Part shown: positions 44,595-55,924 of the stretch, piece by piece
Position numbering within the stretch: position 1 is the first letter of the stretch
Layout of the letters: each line of letters begins with the position of its first letter
NCBI GenBank assembly: GCA_023935145.1
Contig: CM043705.1
Location: 17,634,501-17,698,500 of the forward strand
From: Bretschneidera sinensis
Lineage: Eukaryota; Streptophyta; Magnoliopsida; Brassicales; Akaniaceae
DNA length: 64,000 nt
Direction of reading: 5' to 3'
Translations under genes and position numbers: made by a program
Notes under the pieces: model-generated
What the model was told of the DNA's origin: nothing
Seen by the model: only the letters and a program-made list of their open reading frames with translations
Databases searched by the model: none

Positions 44595-45862
44595 GAGTAA
44601 ATTACCTTTTCATACTTGAGTCTGAGGTTAGGGGTTATTTAAGAAAATACCTGTGATATTGAGAATGATTGTTGCATACCTGTTTGAAATTTGATTTTAT
44701 TGAATTTGTTAAATCCTAACAGATCATGAGAATTGTCCAGATTACCCTTCCTTAAATTAAAGTTGATAAACCTATCCTAATCAATTTTCTTTTTCATCTC
44801 CCCCTCTCTCTTCTCCCTTCGTTTCTTTATTCTATACGTAGAGGAACATAACCAAAATCCCCAAATGCCACCTTGGCTTCTGGCAATGGCGTGGCTGTAA
44901 AAGACAACCAGGGGCTAATCCTGAGCTTTTTTTTCTTTTTCTCTTTTCGTCATCTTCTTTTGACTACTCTTCTGTGCTTCATCTCTCTCGTTTGACTAAT
45001 ATCTAGTCAGCCTTAGGTCCTTAGCTTAAAGCAAATCACTCTCTTCAAATTAGCTAATTCATCAACTAGGAGAAGAACAATTTTTTTGCAACACCCACTC
45101 TATTTTAGCGGTGAAAAGCTCTCCTCCTTGAATAATTTTCAACCACACGTAGCTCTTTGTTATTGTCACTACATCCCGTGTTCTTTCAAAATCATCCCAC
45201 ATGATAGCTGTGCCATAGCCTCATCTCATCATCCTCTAATTATAATATCTCCAGTCGCGTGCCTCAACGACAACAACGCTCGCCTCCAACAATTGACAAC
45301 ACCACAACCTCCATGGTCAAACAAGCCATATGCCCTTTACAAACCCCTTTTAAAGCTTCTTGATATGTATTTACAAACTAGAGATTGGTTTGAGTTGGTA
45401 CAAACCAATATTTTGAGAATAATAGAGGCATTTTTCCTTAGATCAGTGGTTATCATTGTTTGAATATTGAAGGAAAATTGAAATCTTGATTTTTTTTTTC
45501 TAGACTTGGTGATCGGAGGAGAGAAAATGAACACTGAAAGTACAGAGAGAACAATAAAAGGGAAAAGAGAGACAAGAGGTAAGAGGAGAGAGATAGACTT
45601 AATTTTTTACTTGTGTGTTTTATTTTAATCATTTTTTTGATGTGGCCTAGGTCATTTGAGGAGTATTTAGAGATTTTCAAAAAAAATTATGAGGCAGTCT
45701 AATATTTGACCAAAATTCTAACGCTTAGCTAACAGGGTCATTAAAGGAGGTATGTTACTGTAATGTGACCTACAAACCTCAGGTATGAAACAATAATTTT
45801 TAACACCATAAGTAAGTTTATGAAATTAGTCCTAAACTCAGGTATGAAAATGTAATTAACCC
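44595..45862. mobile_element. Non-autonomous Mutator-like element (MULE)
   Basis: Terminal inverted repeats of about 32 bp: left GAGTAAATTACCTTTTCATA.., right, read inverted, GGGTTAATTACATTTTCATA. Flanked by a perfect 9-bp target duplication, TTGTTGTTA (44586-44594 and 45863-45871), the length expected for Mutator. No transposase. The interior has a 125-codon open frame (45086-45463, +) that I do not recognise and may be captured host DNA. Confidence 0.85.
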
Positions 45863-46111
45863 TTGTTGTTATTGTTATATTTTGTTTCTATCTGCACCCT
45901 GGCTAAACATCTATACTTGTTTTAATTTCTCATATGGTTCTAGGATTTCATAGTCACTTTGTCTTTGCCTCATTATTTAATTCAGTCTTCTTGTTGTTTA
46001 CTACTGCTATTTGTTATCCTTCTATTATGTTTTTATCACTAGTTTTGTACACTCATTAAAAAGAATAATAAAAGAGAGAAAAAAGAAAAAAAGAGCGAAA
46101 AAGAAAATATA

Positions 46112-46975
46112 CTAGAGATTGTCGACGTTGTTATTTCCATTGTTCCAGAGTACACGGTTGAACCCGTTATACGTCAGATAAGTTACGTGTTCAACTACAA
46201 AAGCAACCTGAAAAATCTCAAGAAATGACTTGAAGAGCTGAAGGCAAGAAAGAGATGGTGCAGCATTCTGCTAATGAAGCCATAAGAAGAGGTGAAGACA
46301 TCGAAAGTGTTGTTCAGACGTGGCTAAACAATGTGGACAATATCATTGAAAATACAAGGAAACTTATCATCAAAAGTGAAGAGAAAGAAGGACAGAGGTA
46401 TTTCAAAGGTTGTGTTTTAATCTGAAATCATGTCATCAGCTTAGCAGGAATACGGTAAAGGAGGCAGAGAATGTTGCTGAACTCCAGAGGGAGGGCAGAT
46501 TTGATAGGGTTTCATACTGAGTTCCTCCATAGGGGATGTTTTTAACATTTGTCAAAGATTACAAGGCTTTTGAATCGAGAAAGTGTACTTTAGGTGGAGT
46601 TATAGAGGCGTTAAGGGATCCTAATATTAACATGGTTGGGGTGTATGGGATGGGTGGCGTTGACAAAACCATACTAGTCAAAGAAGTTACTCAAAAAGCC
46701 AAGCAAGACACGGTATTTGATGCAGTGGTTATGGAAGAGGTATCACAAACACAAGACGTCAAAAAGATTCAAGGAGAAATCACAGATAAGTGAGATATGG
46801 AATTTCATGGAGAGAGTGTATCGGGCAATGCAGATAGGCTATGTGACAGATTAAAGAAAGAGAAGAGGATCCTCATAATTTTAAATAACATCTGGGAGAG
46901 AGTTGATTTGAAGGCAGTAGGAATTCCGCTTGGAGACACTCACAAGGGATGCAAGATCATACTGACATATAGAGA
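46112..46975 (+). pseudogene. RPS5-like CC-NBS-LRR gene, 5' part, broken
   Basis: Reads the usual start of this NLR class (EIVDVVISIVPEYTVEPVIR at 46115), but with no ATG, a TGA after KNLKK, WLNNVDNIIENTRKLI, more stops, then an intact-looking NB-ARC start from 46536. The P-loop is GMGGVDKT, with Asp where Gly is required (GMGGVGKT). Kinase-2 reads ILIILNNIWERVDL instead of LDD. A TGA follows EITDK (46792-46794). It stops at LTY in the RNBS-B region (about 46975), where copia sequence begins. Family role: intracellular immune receptors. This copy cannot bind nucleotide normally and is truncated. Confidence 0.8.
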
Positions 46976-46979
46976 AAGT

Positions 46980-47265
46980 CGATACAACAGTGAACAATGC
47001 AGATTTCTTGACTAAGGCAGTTAGTTTAGCAAAGTTTGAGTGGTATGCTACTGAGATGGGCTTGAAGAAACAAAGTCCTAGGAAGTTTTCCATGTGTGTA
47101 AAGTATGCACCAACTCTAACAATTTCTTACTTGGTAAATACTTCACACACATGGAAAACTTCATAGGACTCTGTTTCTTCAAGCCCATCTCAGTAGCATA
47201 AAACTCAAACTTTGCTAGACTAACTGCTTTAGTCAAGAAATCTGCGTTGTTCACTGCTGTATCGA
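46980..47265. repeat. Inverted repeat (snap-back) of the copia RNase H 3' end
   Basis: The arms GATACAACAGTGAAC..CCATGTGTGT (46980-47098) and its reverse complement (47140-47265) are roughly 93% alike, with a ~40-bp spacer holding the polypurine tract and first LTR bases. The left arm is fused to NLR sequence at about 46975. Confidence 0.85.
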
Positions 47266-50200
47266 CTTGGATATTAATGTGCTTCGTCCGTGAATGAAAT
47301 GCAGGATTATTTGCTAAGAAAATAGCACATTGATTATCACATTTCACCTTCACTGCTTCTTGATTAAACCTAAGCTTAGCACACAACCTTTGAAGCCAAA
47401 CCACTTCTTTTCTAGCATGAGTTATTGCTATATACTCTGTTTCTGTAGATGAAAGAGCAACAACACTTTGCCTTTTGCTCATCCAACTCACTGCCCCACC
47501 AAACAGATTGAACACATATCACTTGTAGACCTCCTACTATCAATGTCTCCTCCCCAATCAGCATCAATCGATCTTACAATATCAAGATTCTTCTTACCTC
47601 CCATACCTCCATAACACAATGCAAACTCTGACATGCCACGAAGATATCTAAGAACTCTCTTGATTGCAATCCAATGCTTTTTCCTAGGATTAGACATATA
47701 TCTACTCAATATTCCCACTGCTTGGGTAATATCTAGTCTCGTACACACCACGGCGTACATCAAGCTTCCAACTGCACTAGCATAAGGTACGTGTGCCATC
47801 TCTTCAGCTTCTTCCTTCATCTTTGGACATTGTTCCTCAGATAACTTGGTTCCCAAAGGCATGGGAGTCCCTATCGGCTTGCTGTCAGACATGTTGAATT
47901 TCTTCAACACTTCTTCAATATACTTTTTTTGACTTAGCCATAGTTTTCGATTTTCACGATCTCTTTTTATCTATATGCCCAAGATAAAGTTTGCTGGCCC
48001 TAGGTCTTTCATGTAAAACTGCCTTGCCAACAATGCCTTCACAGTGCTAATCATCTTCTTGTTATTTCCAATCAATAGCATATCATCAACATACAAGGTT
48101 AAGATTACAAAATCAAACCCCAACCTTTTCATGTAGACGCAGTTATCAGCATAGCTGCCAGTGAACCCAAGTTGAGTGGCATATGTATCAAACTTCTGGT
48201 ACTACATCCGGGGCGACTACTTTAGTATGTACAAAGAATTCTTCAATTTACGAACCAGCTCTTCTTTACTTTTGCTCACAAAGCCTTCAGGCTGTTTCAT
48301 GTAAATTTCCTCATCTAAATCCCCATGAAGGAAAGTTGTCTTTACATCCAGTTGCTTAACCTCTAGATCATAAGCAACTGCCATGGATAAGACACATCTG
48401 ATAGATGTCAACTTTGCTACCGGGGAAAATATTTCACAATAGTCGATTCCCTCTATTTGCGAGTACTCTTTTGCAACCAGACGTGCCTTGTACTTTTCTA
48501 CCATTCCATATACATTTGTTTTCTTCTTGAAAATCAATTTGCACCCAACTGCCTTTCTATCTCTAGGCAATTTCACAAGGCTCCATGTTTCGTTCTTGTC
48601 CAGTGCCTGCATCTCCTCTTTCATAGCATCCTCTTACAGATTTGCATCCTCCGAGGTCCTTGCCTCTTTCACTGTGCTAGGATCATCACCAGTAATATTT
48701 AAAGCATATAATGCACTGCAAACACTAAGGGAATACTTGATGAGTGGTATCCTAACTCGTGTGGATCGCTTTATGATAAGCGTAATCTCTACCCCCAAGC
48801 CAGCATCTGAATCCTCATCCTCTACATCAGAAACATGAATATCGTGCTCAGACCCAACTAATTCAGAATCTGAAGTATCTGATGCAGTCTATGGGGTAGT
48901 CTCCCACTCTTTATCTCTCGGGTTAAGATCAATCTGAACCTGCTTTGGCTGTTTCGGTACATCTTTGACAGCTGTTACATCCCTTTGTGTTTTCATGAAT
49001 ACAACATCTCTGCTGTAAACTATACTCTTGTTTTCTGGATTCTATAACTTGTAACCCTTGACCCCATCCTTATGACCAATAAAAATGCACTTCATTTGCT
49101 GTCAAGTTTGTTTCTCTTTTCTTTTGGCACATGCATATAAGCATTACACCCAAACACCTTAACATGAGCCAAACTCGGCGTCTTCTCTAACAGTGCCTCA
49201 AATGGTGTTTGATCCTATAAAGCTGATGTAGGTGACTTGTTCTTCTATTAACATGCTGTAGCAGCCTCTTCTGCCCAGAACTCTGGCTCCAAGCCTGCAC
49301 AACTCAACATACTCCTTGATTTCTTCATGAATGATTGATTGAGTCTCTCGGTCACCCCATTATGTTGAGATGTATATGGAGTTGTTTTTTGTCTTGCAAT
49401 GCCGCTTGCCACACAGAATTGCTTAAACTTATCTGAGTAAAATTCCCCTCCATTATCTATTTTTAGTATCTTTATCTTTCTTTCCATATGATTTTCTATC
49501 AATGCTTTAAACTCATAGAACTTATCAAATGCTTCAGCTTTATTCTTCATGAAGTAAATCCATGCATACCTTGAAAAATCATCAATAAAAGAGACATAAT
49601 ACCTTAATTTTCCAAGAGATTGGACTGAAACTAGCCCAAAGACATCACTATGTATTAAATCCATAATACTCTTTGCCTTCGTGCCAGCGGACTTAAAACT
49701 CACATGGTTATGCTTGCCATGTAAACAATGCTCATAGAAACCGAATCCCATGGAGCAATCTAGAACTCCCTTCACCATCTACTTTGACGATAAATTAGAT
49801 AGTCCATTTTCACCGATATGCCCAAGCCTCTGATGCCACAACATAGAGGACGTCGCCTCATCATTAATCGCCTACTTAAAGATAAAACCTCCACTACACT
49901 GATTTTGTATTGTACTTCCCAGTAGCTTGTACAACATGCCATACCAAACACCTCGTACAATTACTAACGATCCACGAGTTATCTTGCACGAATTTTTGTC
50001 ACAGCTGAAATTCACTCTTCCATCTGCCATCTGCCATCTTGCTGACTAACATCAGGTTCCTACTGAGACCCGAAATATGCATCACATCTGGCAATGTTCT
50101 AACCATCCCATCATTCATCCTCAACTTTACCTTCCCACGACCAATAATTTTCACCGGAGAGTTATCTCCCAATAAAATGTTTCCTCCATCAAAGGTTTCA

Positions 50201-51180
50201 TACTCACGAAACCAGTCCCTGTGAGGTGTCATGTGAAAGAATGCTCATGTGTCAATTATCTAAACACTCTGATCTGATTGAGCCAAATAGGATGCCATAT
50301 TTAAGTCACCAGCATCACCATCATATTTGTCCTTGTTTCCTGAAATTGATCTCTTGCCTGTCCGCTTTTCAAGGTTCACACTCTTACTTCTGTAATCTTT
50401 CTTTAGATGCCTAGGCTTCCTACACTTCTAACACTTCAACCTAGATTTATCCCTACCCTTTGATCTTCTCCTGAACTTGGGTTTATCACTAAACCATATG
50501 TAGTCTTTATCATGGGTTTGCCTTCTCATAGATAAGGCCTCATTTGACGAGTTCTCTGTACTTTACCGCCTCATATCCTCAGACAATAAGGCTGTCATGA
50601 CATTCTCAAAAGACATATCAGTCGTACCATTATCAATCGCAACTATCAAGTTATCTCACGAATCAGACAGTGCACAGAGTAGCGTAATAGCCTTATCGTC
50701 ATCCGTCATATCAACACTGATAGATAATAACTGACCTATCAAAGTGTTGAACTCATGTAGATGAACAAAGAAAGAATCAGCCTCAGCCATCCGAAGGTTG
50801 TACAACTTCTTCTGCAGAAATATTTTGTTTACCAGAGATTTACCTTGATAAAGGCTTTTCAGCTTATTCTAGAGATCCTTCGTAGTATTTTCTCCAGAAA
50901 CTTTTATCAGGACAGAATCGGCCAGGCACAGCCGAATCAAACTTCGTGCCTTCCGATCGAGCTTCTCCCACTCCGTGATGGTCATTGAAGATGATGTCGA
51001 AACCACCACCGGTGATGCCTCTGCCGTGGATGCCATACTCTTCAGTATCTCATCGACTATCACCATCTACAGATCCATATCCACGAGTATATCATCCATC
51101 TTCATTTTCCATAACTTGAAGCTATTTCCTCTGAACTTCTCGATTTCAATCCATGATCCAATCGACATCTCTGATCGTTA
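47078..51180 (-). pseudogene. gag-pol of the TNT1-like copia element, broken
   Basis: From the right on the minus strand: gag start with EWEKLDRKARSLIRLCLADS (about 50970), protease region with GGNILLGDNSPVKIIGRGKV (50190), integrase with MDLIHSDVFG, YVSFIDDFSRYAWIYFM and TERLNQSFMKKSRSML (49670-49290), RT with MQALDKNETWSLVKLP, LVAKEYSQIEGIDYCEIFSP and HGDLDEEIYMKQPEGFV (48620-48260), then YAVVCTRLDITQAVGILSRY and RNase H SLSSTETEYIAITHARKEVV (47440). All domains of the family are present, but at least six frame breaks or stops separate them. Confidence 0.8.
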
Positions 51181-51209
51181 ATCCTCGAACACAAGGCTCT
51201 GATATCAAT

Positions 51210-51632
51210 TGAACGATTCGAGGCTTGTCAGTCACACAAATTATAAACAGAAAGAAAAAAAGACAAGATTTACCCAGATTCACCCAGATTCACCCCAGAA
51301 TAGAGCTACATCATACCAGAAGTTTCTTATTATCAACCTCACAAATCTCTCATTACAATGTATTCTCAGTACATAAAGAGTATTTATAAACAACTTAAGA
51401 CATCCTAATTAAGGTCTAATTAGGATTTTCGTTTTGCTGCAAAACTACGGTTATTCATGGGCCCAAACCCAAACCACTAAGCAAAAAACAAGACCCAACT
51501 CATGTACAGGGCCTGAAAGTTTAGGGGGCAATGCCCCCAAACCCTCGCCCACTCTCCGAAGAGCGGGACCTATGTGTTCGTCTAGGGTTCTACAGATCTG
51601 GTCCCATGAAGTATGCACTAACTGTAACAACA
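51210..51632 (-). repeat. 5' LTR of the TNT1-like copia element
   Basis: On plus TGAACGATTCGAGG.. to ..GTAACAACA, 423 bp. It is bordered by the primer site on the left (GGCTCTGATATCAAT at about 51195-51209) and directly by NLR sequence (GGTTGGGGTGTATGGG) on the right. Confidence 0.75.
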
Positions 51633-52298
51633 AGGTTGGGGTGTATGGGATGGGTGGAGTTGACAAAACCACACTAGTCAAAGAAGTTGCCCAAAAAGCC
51701 AAGTAAGACAGGGTATTTGATGCGGTGGTTATGGGAGAGGTATCACAAACACCAGACATCAAAAAGATTCAAGGAGAAATTGCGGACAAGTTAGATCTGG
51801 AATTTCATGAAGAGAGTGTATCAGTAGAGCAGATAAGCTATGTGCCAGATTAAAGAAAGAGAAGAGGATCCTCATAATTTTAAATGACATCTGGGAGAGA
51901 GTTGATTTGAAGGCAATAGGAATTCCGCTTAGAGACAGTTATAAGGGATGCAAGATCCTGCTGACATCGAGGGATCACGACATTTTGTCATGCGGGATGG
52001 ATTGTCAAAAGAATTTAGCGGTTCGCACTTTACCACATAAGGAAGTGTGGGATTTGTTCAAGAAGAAGGGAGGTGATAGTGTTGAAAGTCCAGATTTGCG
52101 ATCTACAACAATTGAGGTAGCTGAGAAATGTGGGGGTACTAGATTGCGGGACGATGTGTATGGACCTATAGAGTTGAGTTTCAAACATTTACTAACTAAG
52201 GAGATTAAATTGACTTTCTTGCTTTGTGGTTTCATGGGTTGTTCACACATTTCATGCTTGCTGAGACATGGTATGGGTTTAGGCTTATTTCAAGGTAT

Positions 52299-52558
52299 TG
52301 AGAGATATTAGGAGGCCTCCTAGTTACATATGTCTTAGGTTTATGTTGAGAGTCCTAATTAGGTGTCTCTTAATACTATTAGGTTTAATATTCATAAGTT
52401 TATATATAGGAATGTTAAATTGTATTCAAATTATAATCAATATTTTTTTGATAAGTAAATCATCAATCAATAATATATAATTTTCTTCAATTCTCTGATT
52501 TCAATATGGTATACAAGCTCATGGTTTGAGATCTTAATAGTGATTTGAGGTGAACATC

Positions 52559-52610
<52 letters not shown>

Positions 52611-52941
52611 TAGAGTATTTTTTTAGTTTTTGTTTTGTTTTTTTCCGTATGTGTTTTTGTTTATCTATTTCTATTCGAGAAAAGAAAGGGAAAAAAAGAA
52701 AAAAAGAAAGAAAAGCGAAGCAAAGTCAGAATAAAAAACAATATGTTATTTGTTCTAGTGTTTCATCTTCACGAAGAAAAAGAAGGGTTATTGAAGAAGA
52801 GTTTTTCATCCTGATGTTGATGTTATTGACCAATGCATGTTGATGTTATTAACCCGATCCAACATGTATAGAGAACTGTTGAATTGTATTCAAATCATCA
52901 ATCAATAATACAAAATTCTCTTCAATTCTCTAATTTTAACA
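52299..52941. mobile_element. Small copia-like or TRIM-like insertion between NB-ARC and LRR
   Basis: It starts TGAGAGATATTAGG and ends ..TTTTAACA. The flanks CAAGGTAT (52291-52298) and CAAGGCAT (52942-52949) differ at one base, and removing it restores the NLR reading LGLFQGI-KTIEKARN. The last ~75 bp resemble 52400-52507 (TTGTATTCAAAT.., CAATCAATAATA, CTTCAATTCTCTGATTT), as two LTR ends would, and TGGTATACAAGC follows the first as a degenerate primer site. No coding capacity. Confidence 0.65.
52563..52607. repeat. (AT)n microsatellite
   Basis: About 22 uninterrupted AT units inside the small insertion. Confidence 0.95.
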
Positions 52942-54437
52942 CAAGGCATCAAAACAATTGAAAAAGCACGAAATAGAGTAGACAGTTCGGTCTGTAAGCT
53001 TGAAGCTTCTTGTTTATTGTATGATAAACCTACTAGTGATCCGTTTGCAATGCATGATATTGCCATATCAATTGAATCCGAAGACCTGCATATGTTTGCA
53101 ATGAGGAACGAAGTTGGACCAAAAGAATTGCCAGATGTAGGTAAGTTTAAAAATTGCATTGCAGTATCTTTATTTGGTGTCCATATTAGTGAGCTTCCTC
53201 AAGAGCTGGAATGCCCAAAATTGAAATTTCTTCATATACTCAATAAGAATCCCTCTTTGAAAATTCCAAACAATTTTTTCACAGAGATGATAGAGCTTAG
53301 GGTTCTGGATTTGTTGAAAATGCATATCTTGTCTTTGCCTTCCTCTCTTCTTCTCCTAGCAAACCTTCGAAGCTTGTGTCTGGATCAATGCATGTTGGGA
53401 AGACATAGCTATTATTGGAAAGATGAAGATGTTAGAAGTCCTTAGCCTTTCAAGTTCTGATATCGAACAGTTTCCCAACGAATTGGGTCAATTGATTCAA
53501 CTGAAGTTGTTAGATTTGAGCAATTGTTATAGGCTTAAATTAATTCCACCAAATGTTATGTCATGCCTTACTTGGTTAGAAGAATTGTATATGGGTAATA
53601 GCTTTGACCGGTGGGAGGTTCAAGGACTTGACAATCAGAGATGTAATGCCAGTCTTGCTGAGTTAAAACAGTTGTCTCACTCGACCGCTTTAGACATACA
53701 TATCCGAGATGCACGGATTATGCCTAAAGAATTGTTCTTTAAAAGGTTGGAAAGGTATCGAATATTTATAGGAGTTGTGTGGGACTGGTCTGGTAAGTAC
53801 GAAACCTCTAGAACGTTGAAACTCAAGCTCGGTACAAGCTTTTGTTTGGTGAATGGGGTTGACATGTTGTTGAAGAGAACTGAAGATGTGTATTTAGATG
53901 AAGTGGAGGGTGTACAGAATGTTCTTTACAAATTAGATAGTGAAGGTTTTCCACAGTTTAAGCATCTCCATGTCCAAAATAATCCTGAGACTCAATATAT
54001 CGTTAACTCAATGGGGCAGTCATTGGTTAGATTAAGTGCTTTTTCCAATCGTGGAGTCATTGTTCCTTCATAATCTGATCAATTTGGAGAAGACATGTCA
54101 TGGAAAACTCACAGTGGAGTCTTTCAGAAAATTAAGAACAATAAAAGTGGGAAACTGTGGAAGATTGAAAAATCTCTTCACATTCTCCATGTGCAAGGGC
54201 CTTTTGCAACTTCAAGAAATTGATGTAACTGATTGTCAGAACATGGTAAATATTGTTGCTGAGAGATAAGAAGATGAAATTGTTGATAATGAAGCAACTG
54301 ATAAAGTTGAGCTTTATCAACTACGGTCCTTGACCCTAAAATATCTAGCACAGCTCATTAGCGTCTGCTCCAGTGAGAAGATGCCCTACACATCTGAGAG
54401 TAGGTGGTCTAAGCCCGTGCCACTGTTCAACGAGAAG

Positions 54438-55439
54438 GTACTGTATTTATTTACTTCCATGTGTTAATGTCACTGTCAATTTCATGTCCCACTTGCAACT
54501 TATTTTAACTTACATTGTTCATCTTTGACATCTTAATTCCCTTTTTGGTTGTTTAGAAGAACTGAATTTCAGAACCTTTGACACCATTGCCAAGTCAATT
54601 GTCAAGTCCTCCATTGTTGGCCTTTTAGAATTTCAGTGCATGTGAAATACACAATGGTTCTCATCCCATGTTTGGCTCATTTCTTTTCTTTTTATCATCT
54701 TCCTCTAAAAAATAACTTTTTGGTCCACCATCAAACTTCATCTCACTTTTCAGTTTATTGAAACTTGAAATTAACTAAACCAGAAAGGCTTGGGACTAGT
54801 TGTAACCAAGACTGTTGAAAATAAAACAAAGTTGTTCCTGAACCAGTAATAATAAACTAAAATAACTTCTTTTAAGTTAAAATTGAAAAACTTCATTATT
54901 ATCTTTATATAAAGTTGGGACCCAAATCGGATATAGCTGAATGTCCACCAATGGTGAGGTCAATGGTAGATCTGGCTTTGGGTTACGAGCTACCACCACA
55001 AAAGCTCAGGCCATTATTCCACACAATAACGAATTATAAAGGCTACTTATTTCTTTTATCCATACGATATAGGAAAAATGTCAGTGTTAGTAATATGAAC
55101 AAATCAAGTAGATTGCAGTTGGGTTAAAACAGAGCAACCAAAAAGTTCATTTGGGTATTGAGAGAAGCTGATGATCCATCGAGATCAATTTATGATCAAA
55201 AGAAGTGATGGTCAGCTACCCAAAAGGGTATGAAGATTCAGTTAGGGGGATGGGATCAGGGGTGAGAGATTGGGCCCCTTAATTTATGGAAAAAACGATA
55301 TTCTTTATTTTTTGGTTGAAAATCATCTAAATATTTCTAAAATCGAAAACAAGACATTAAACTGATCAGTGGGCTGATTACAAAACAGAGAAACACCTCA
55401 AAAAAATTTCACATTAAGCCAACACAGGTAGGTTTCGTC
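54438..55439. other. intergenic downstream of the NLR pseudogene
   Basis: No LRR exon or other gene recognised. A short open frame at 54915-55127 (+) matches nothing I know. Confidence 0.35.
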
Positions 55440-55840
55440 TTATTAATAGAAGCAAGGGAAGACCGTGAACTTGGTATGTGAAATGTGAACCAACCTCTTC
55501 AAAATCCTCTAGGGAAGAACGTGATGATGACCCGGCCTCTCGAATCTCTGACTCCAAATAATCAGTCCTGAAAGAAAAAATAATTAATTAGTTGAAGAAG
55601 AAAGTAGATGAAAAATGGAAAACCTTTGAAATAGATGCAATTTATTTGAAAAGAAAATGAAATGAGAAGAGTTTTGAGAGTTTACCTTTGGTATCCTGAT
55701 GGTTGAACAAATTAGGTTTCCTCTGCTACGATTCGATGGTGGCGGCGTGGAGGAATTAGGGTAAGGTTTAGGCGTTGTGTGCTGGTGGTGGTGGCGGCGG
55801 CGAAGCGGCGTGGAGGTCTGAACTAAGAAATGAAAGGGGA
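55440..55840 (-). pseudogene. Possible two-exon gene fragment, unrecognised
   Basis: On the minus strand a GC-rich CACCGCC-type leader (55840-55690) ends at ATACCAAAG|GTAAAC. An acceptor TTTCTTTCAG precedes ACTGATTATTTGGAG at about 55568. The second piece reads TDYLESEIREAGSSSRSSLE and DFEEVGSH, then runs out. ATC sits where a start codon could have been (CCACCATCG near 55740). GC content is well above the surroundings. It looks like the first exons of a gene cut off by rearrangement. Family unknown. Confidence 0.3.
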
Positions 55841-55924
55841 CAATTAGGGTAGGGTTTTTTTAGGTTAGTAAATTAGTATATATATTTCAAATTTTTATAA
55901 ATAAGAAACGTAAAAATATGATAT

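Larger units (their letters stand above)
46976..51632 (-). mobile_element. TNT1-like Ty1/copia retrotransposon in the NLR locus, minus orientation, 3' end folded back
   Basis: The 5' LTR is at 51210-51632 (TGTTGTTACAG.. on minus, ending ..AATCGTTCA), followed by the primer site TTGATATCAGAGCC. Then gag, protease, GAG-pre-integrase, integrase, reverse transcriptase and RNase H follow in order down to 47078. At the other end only about 20 bp of 3' LTR (TGTTAGAGTTGGTGCATAC) remain, then the element turns round: 46980-47102 is an inverted copy of the RNase H 3' end (47130-47265). No target duplication can be assigned. Confidence 0.8.
51633..54437 (+). pseudogene. RPS5-like NB-ARC-LRR gene, 3' part, broken
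   Basis: It restarts at the P-loop (VGVYGMGGVDKTTLVKEVAQ) and so repeats 46630-46975 at over 90% identity, with the same Asp in the P-loop. It goes on through ILIILNDIWERVDLKAIGIP, KILLTSRDHDILSCGMDCQK and WDLFKKKGGDSVESPDLRST. About 30 residues of the ARC region after CGG are missing. It then reads LLRHGMGLGLFQGI, is split by a 643-bp insertion, and continues KTIEKARNRVDSSVCKLEAS, PFAMHDIAISI and LRRs (ELPQELECPKLKFLHILN, LPSSLLLLANLRSLCLDQC, FPNELGQLIQLKLLDLSNC). Stops or shifts occur near 51704, 51850, 53440 and 54060. It ends at a donor-like CGAGAAG|GTACTG (54437) with no further exon seen. Confidence 0.8.

Noticed and set aside
45086..45463. Stand-alone 125-residue gene
   Set aside because: Lies wholly inside a Mutator-like element, no known motif, AT-rich. 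Treated as cargo.
52550..52843. Frame over the (AT)n repeat
   Set aside because: An Ile-Tyr run from a microsatellite inside a transposon.
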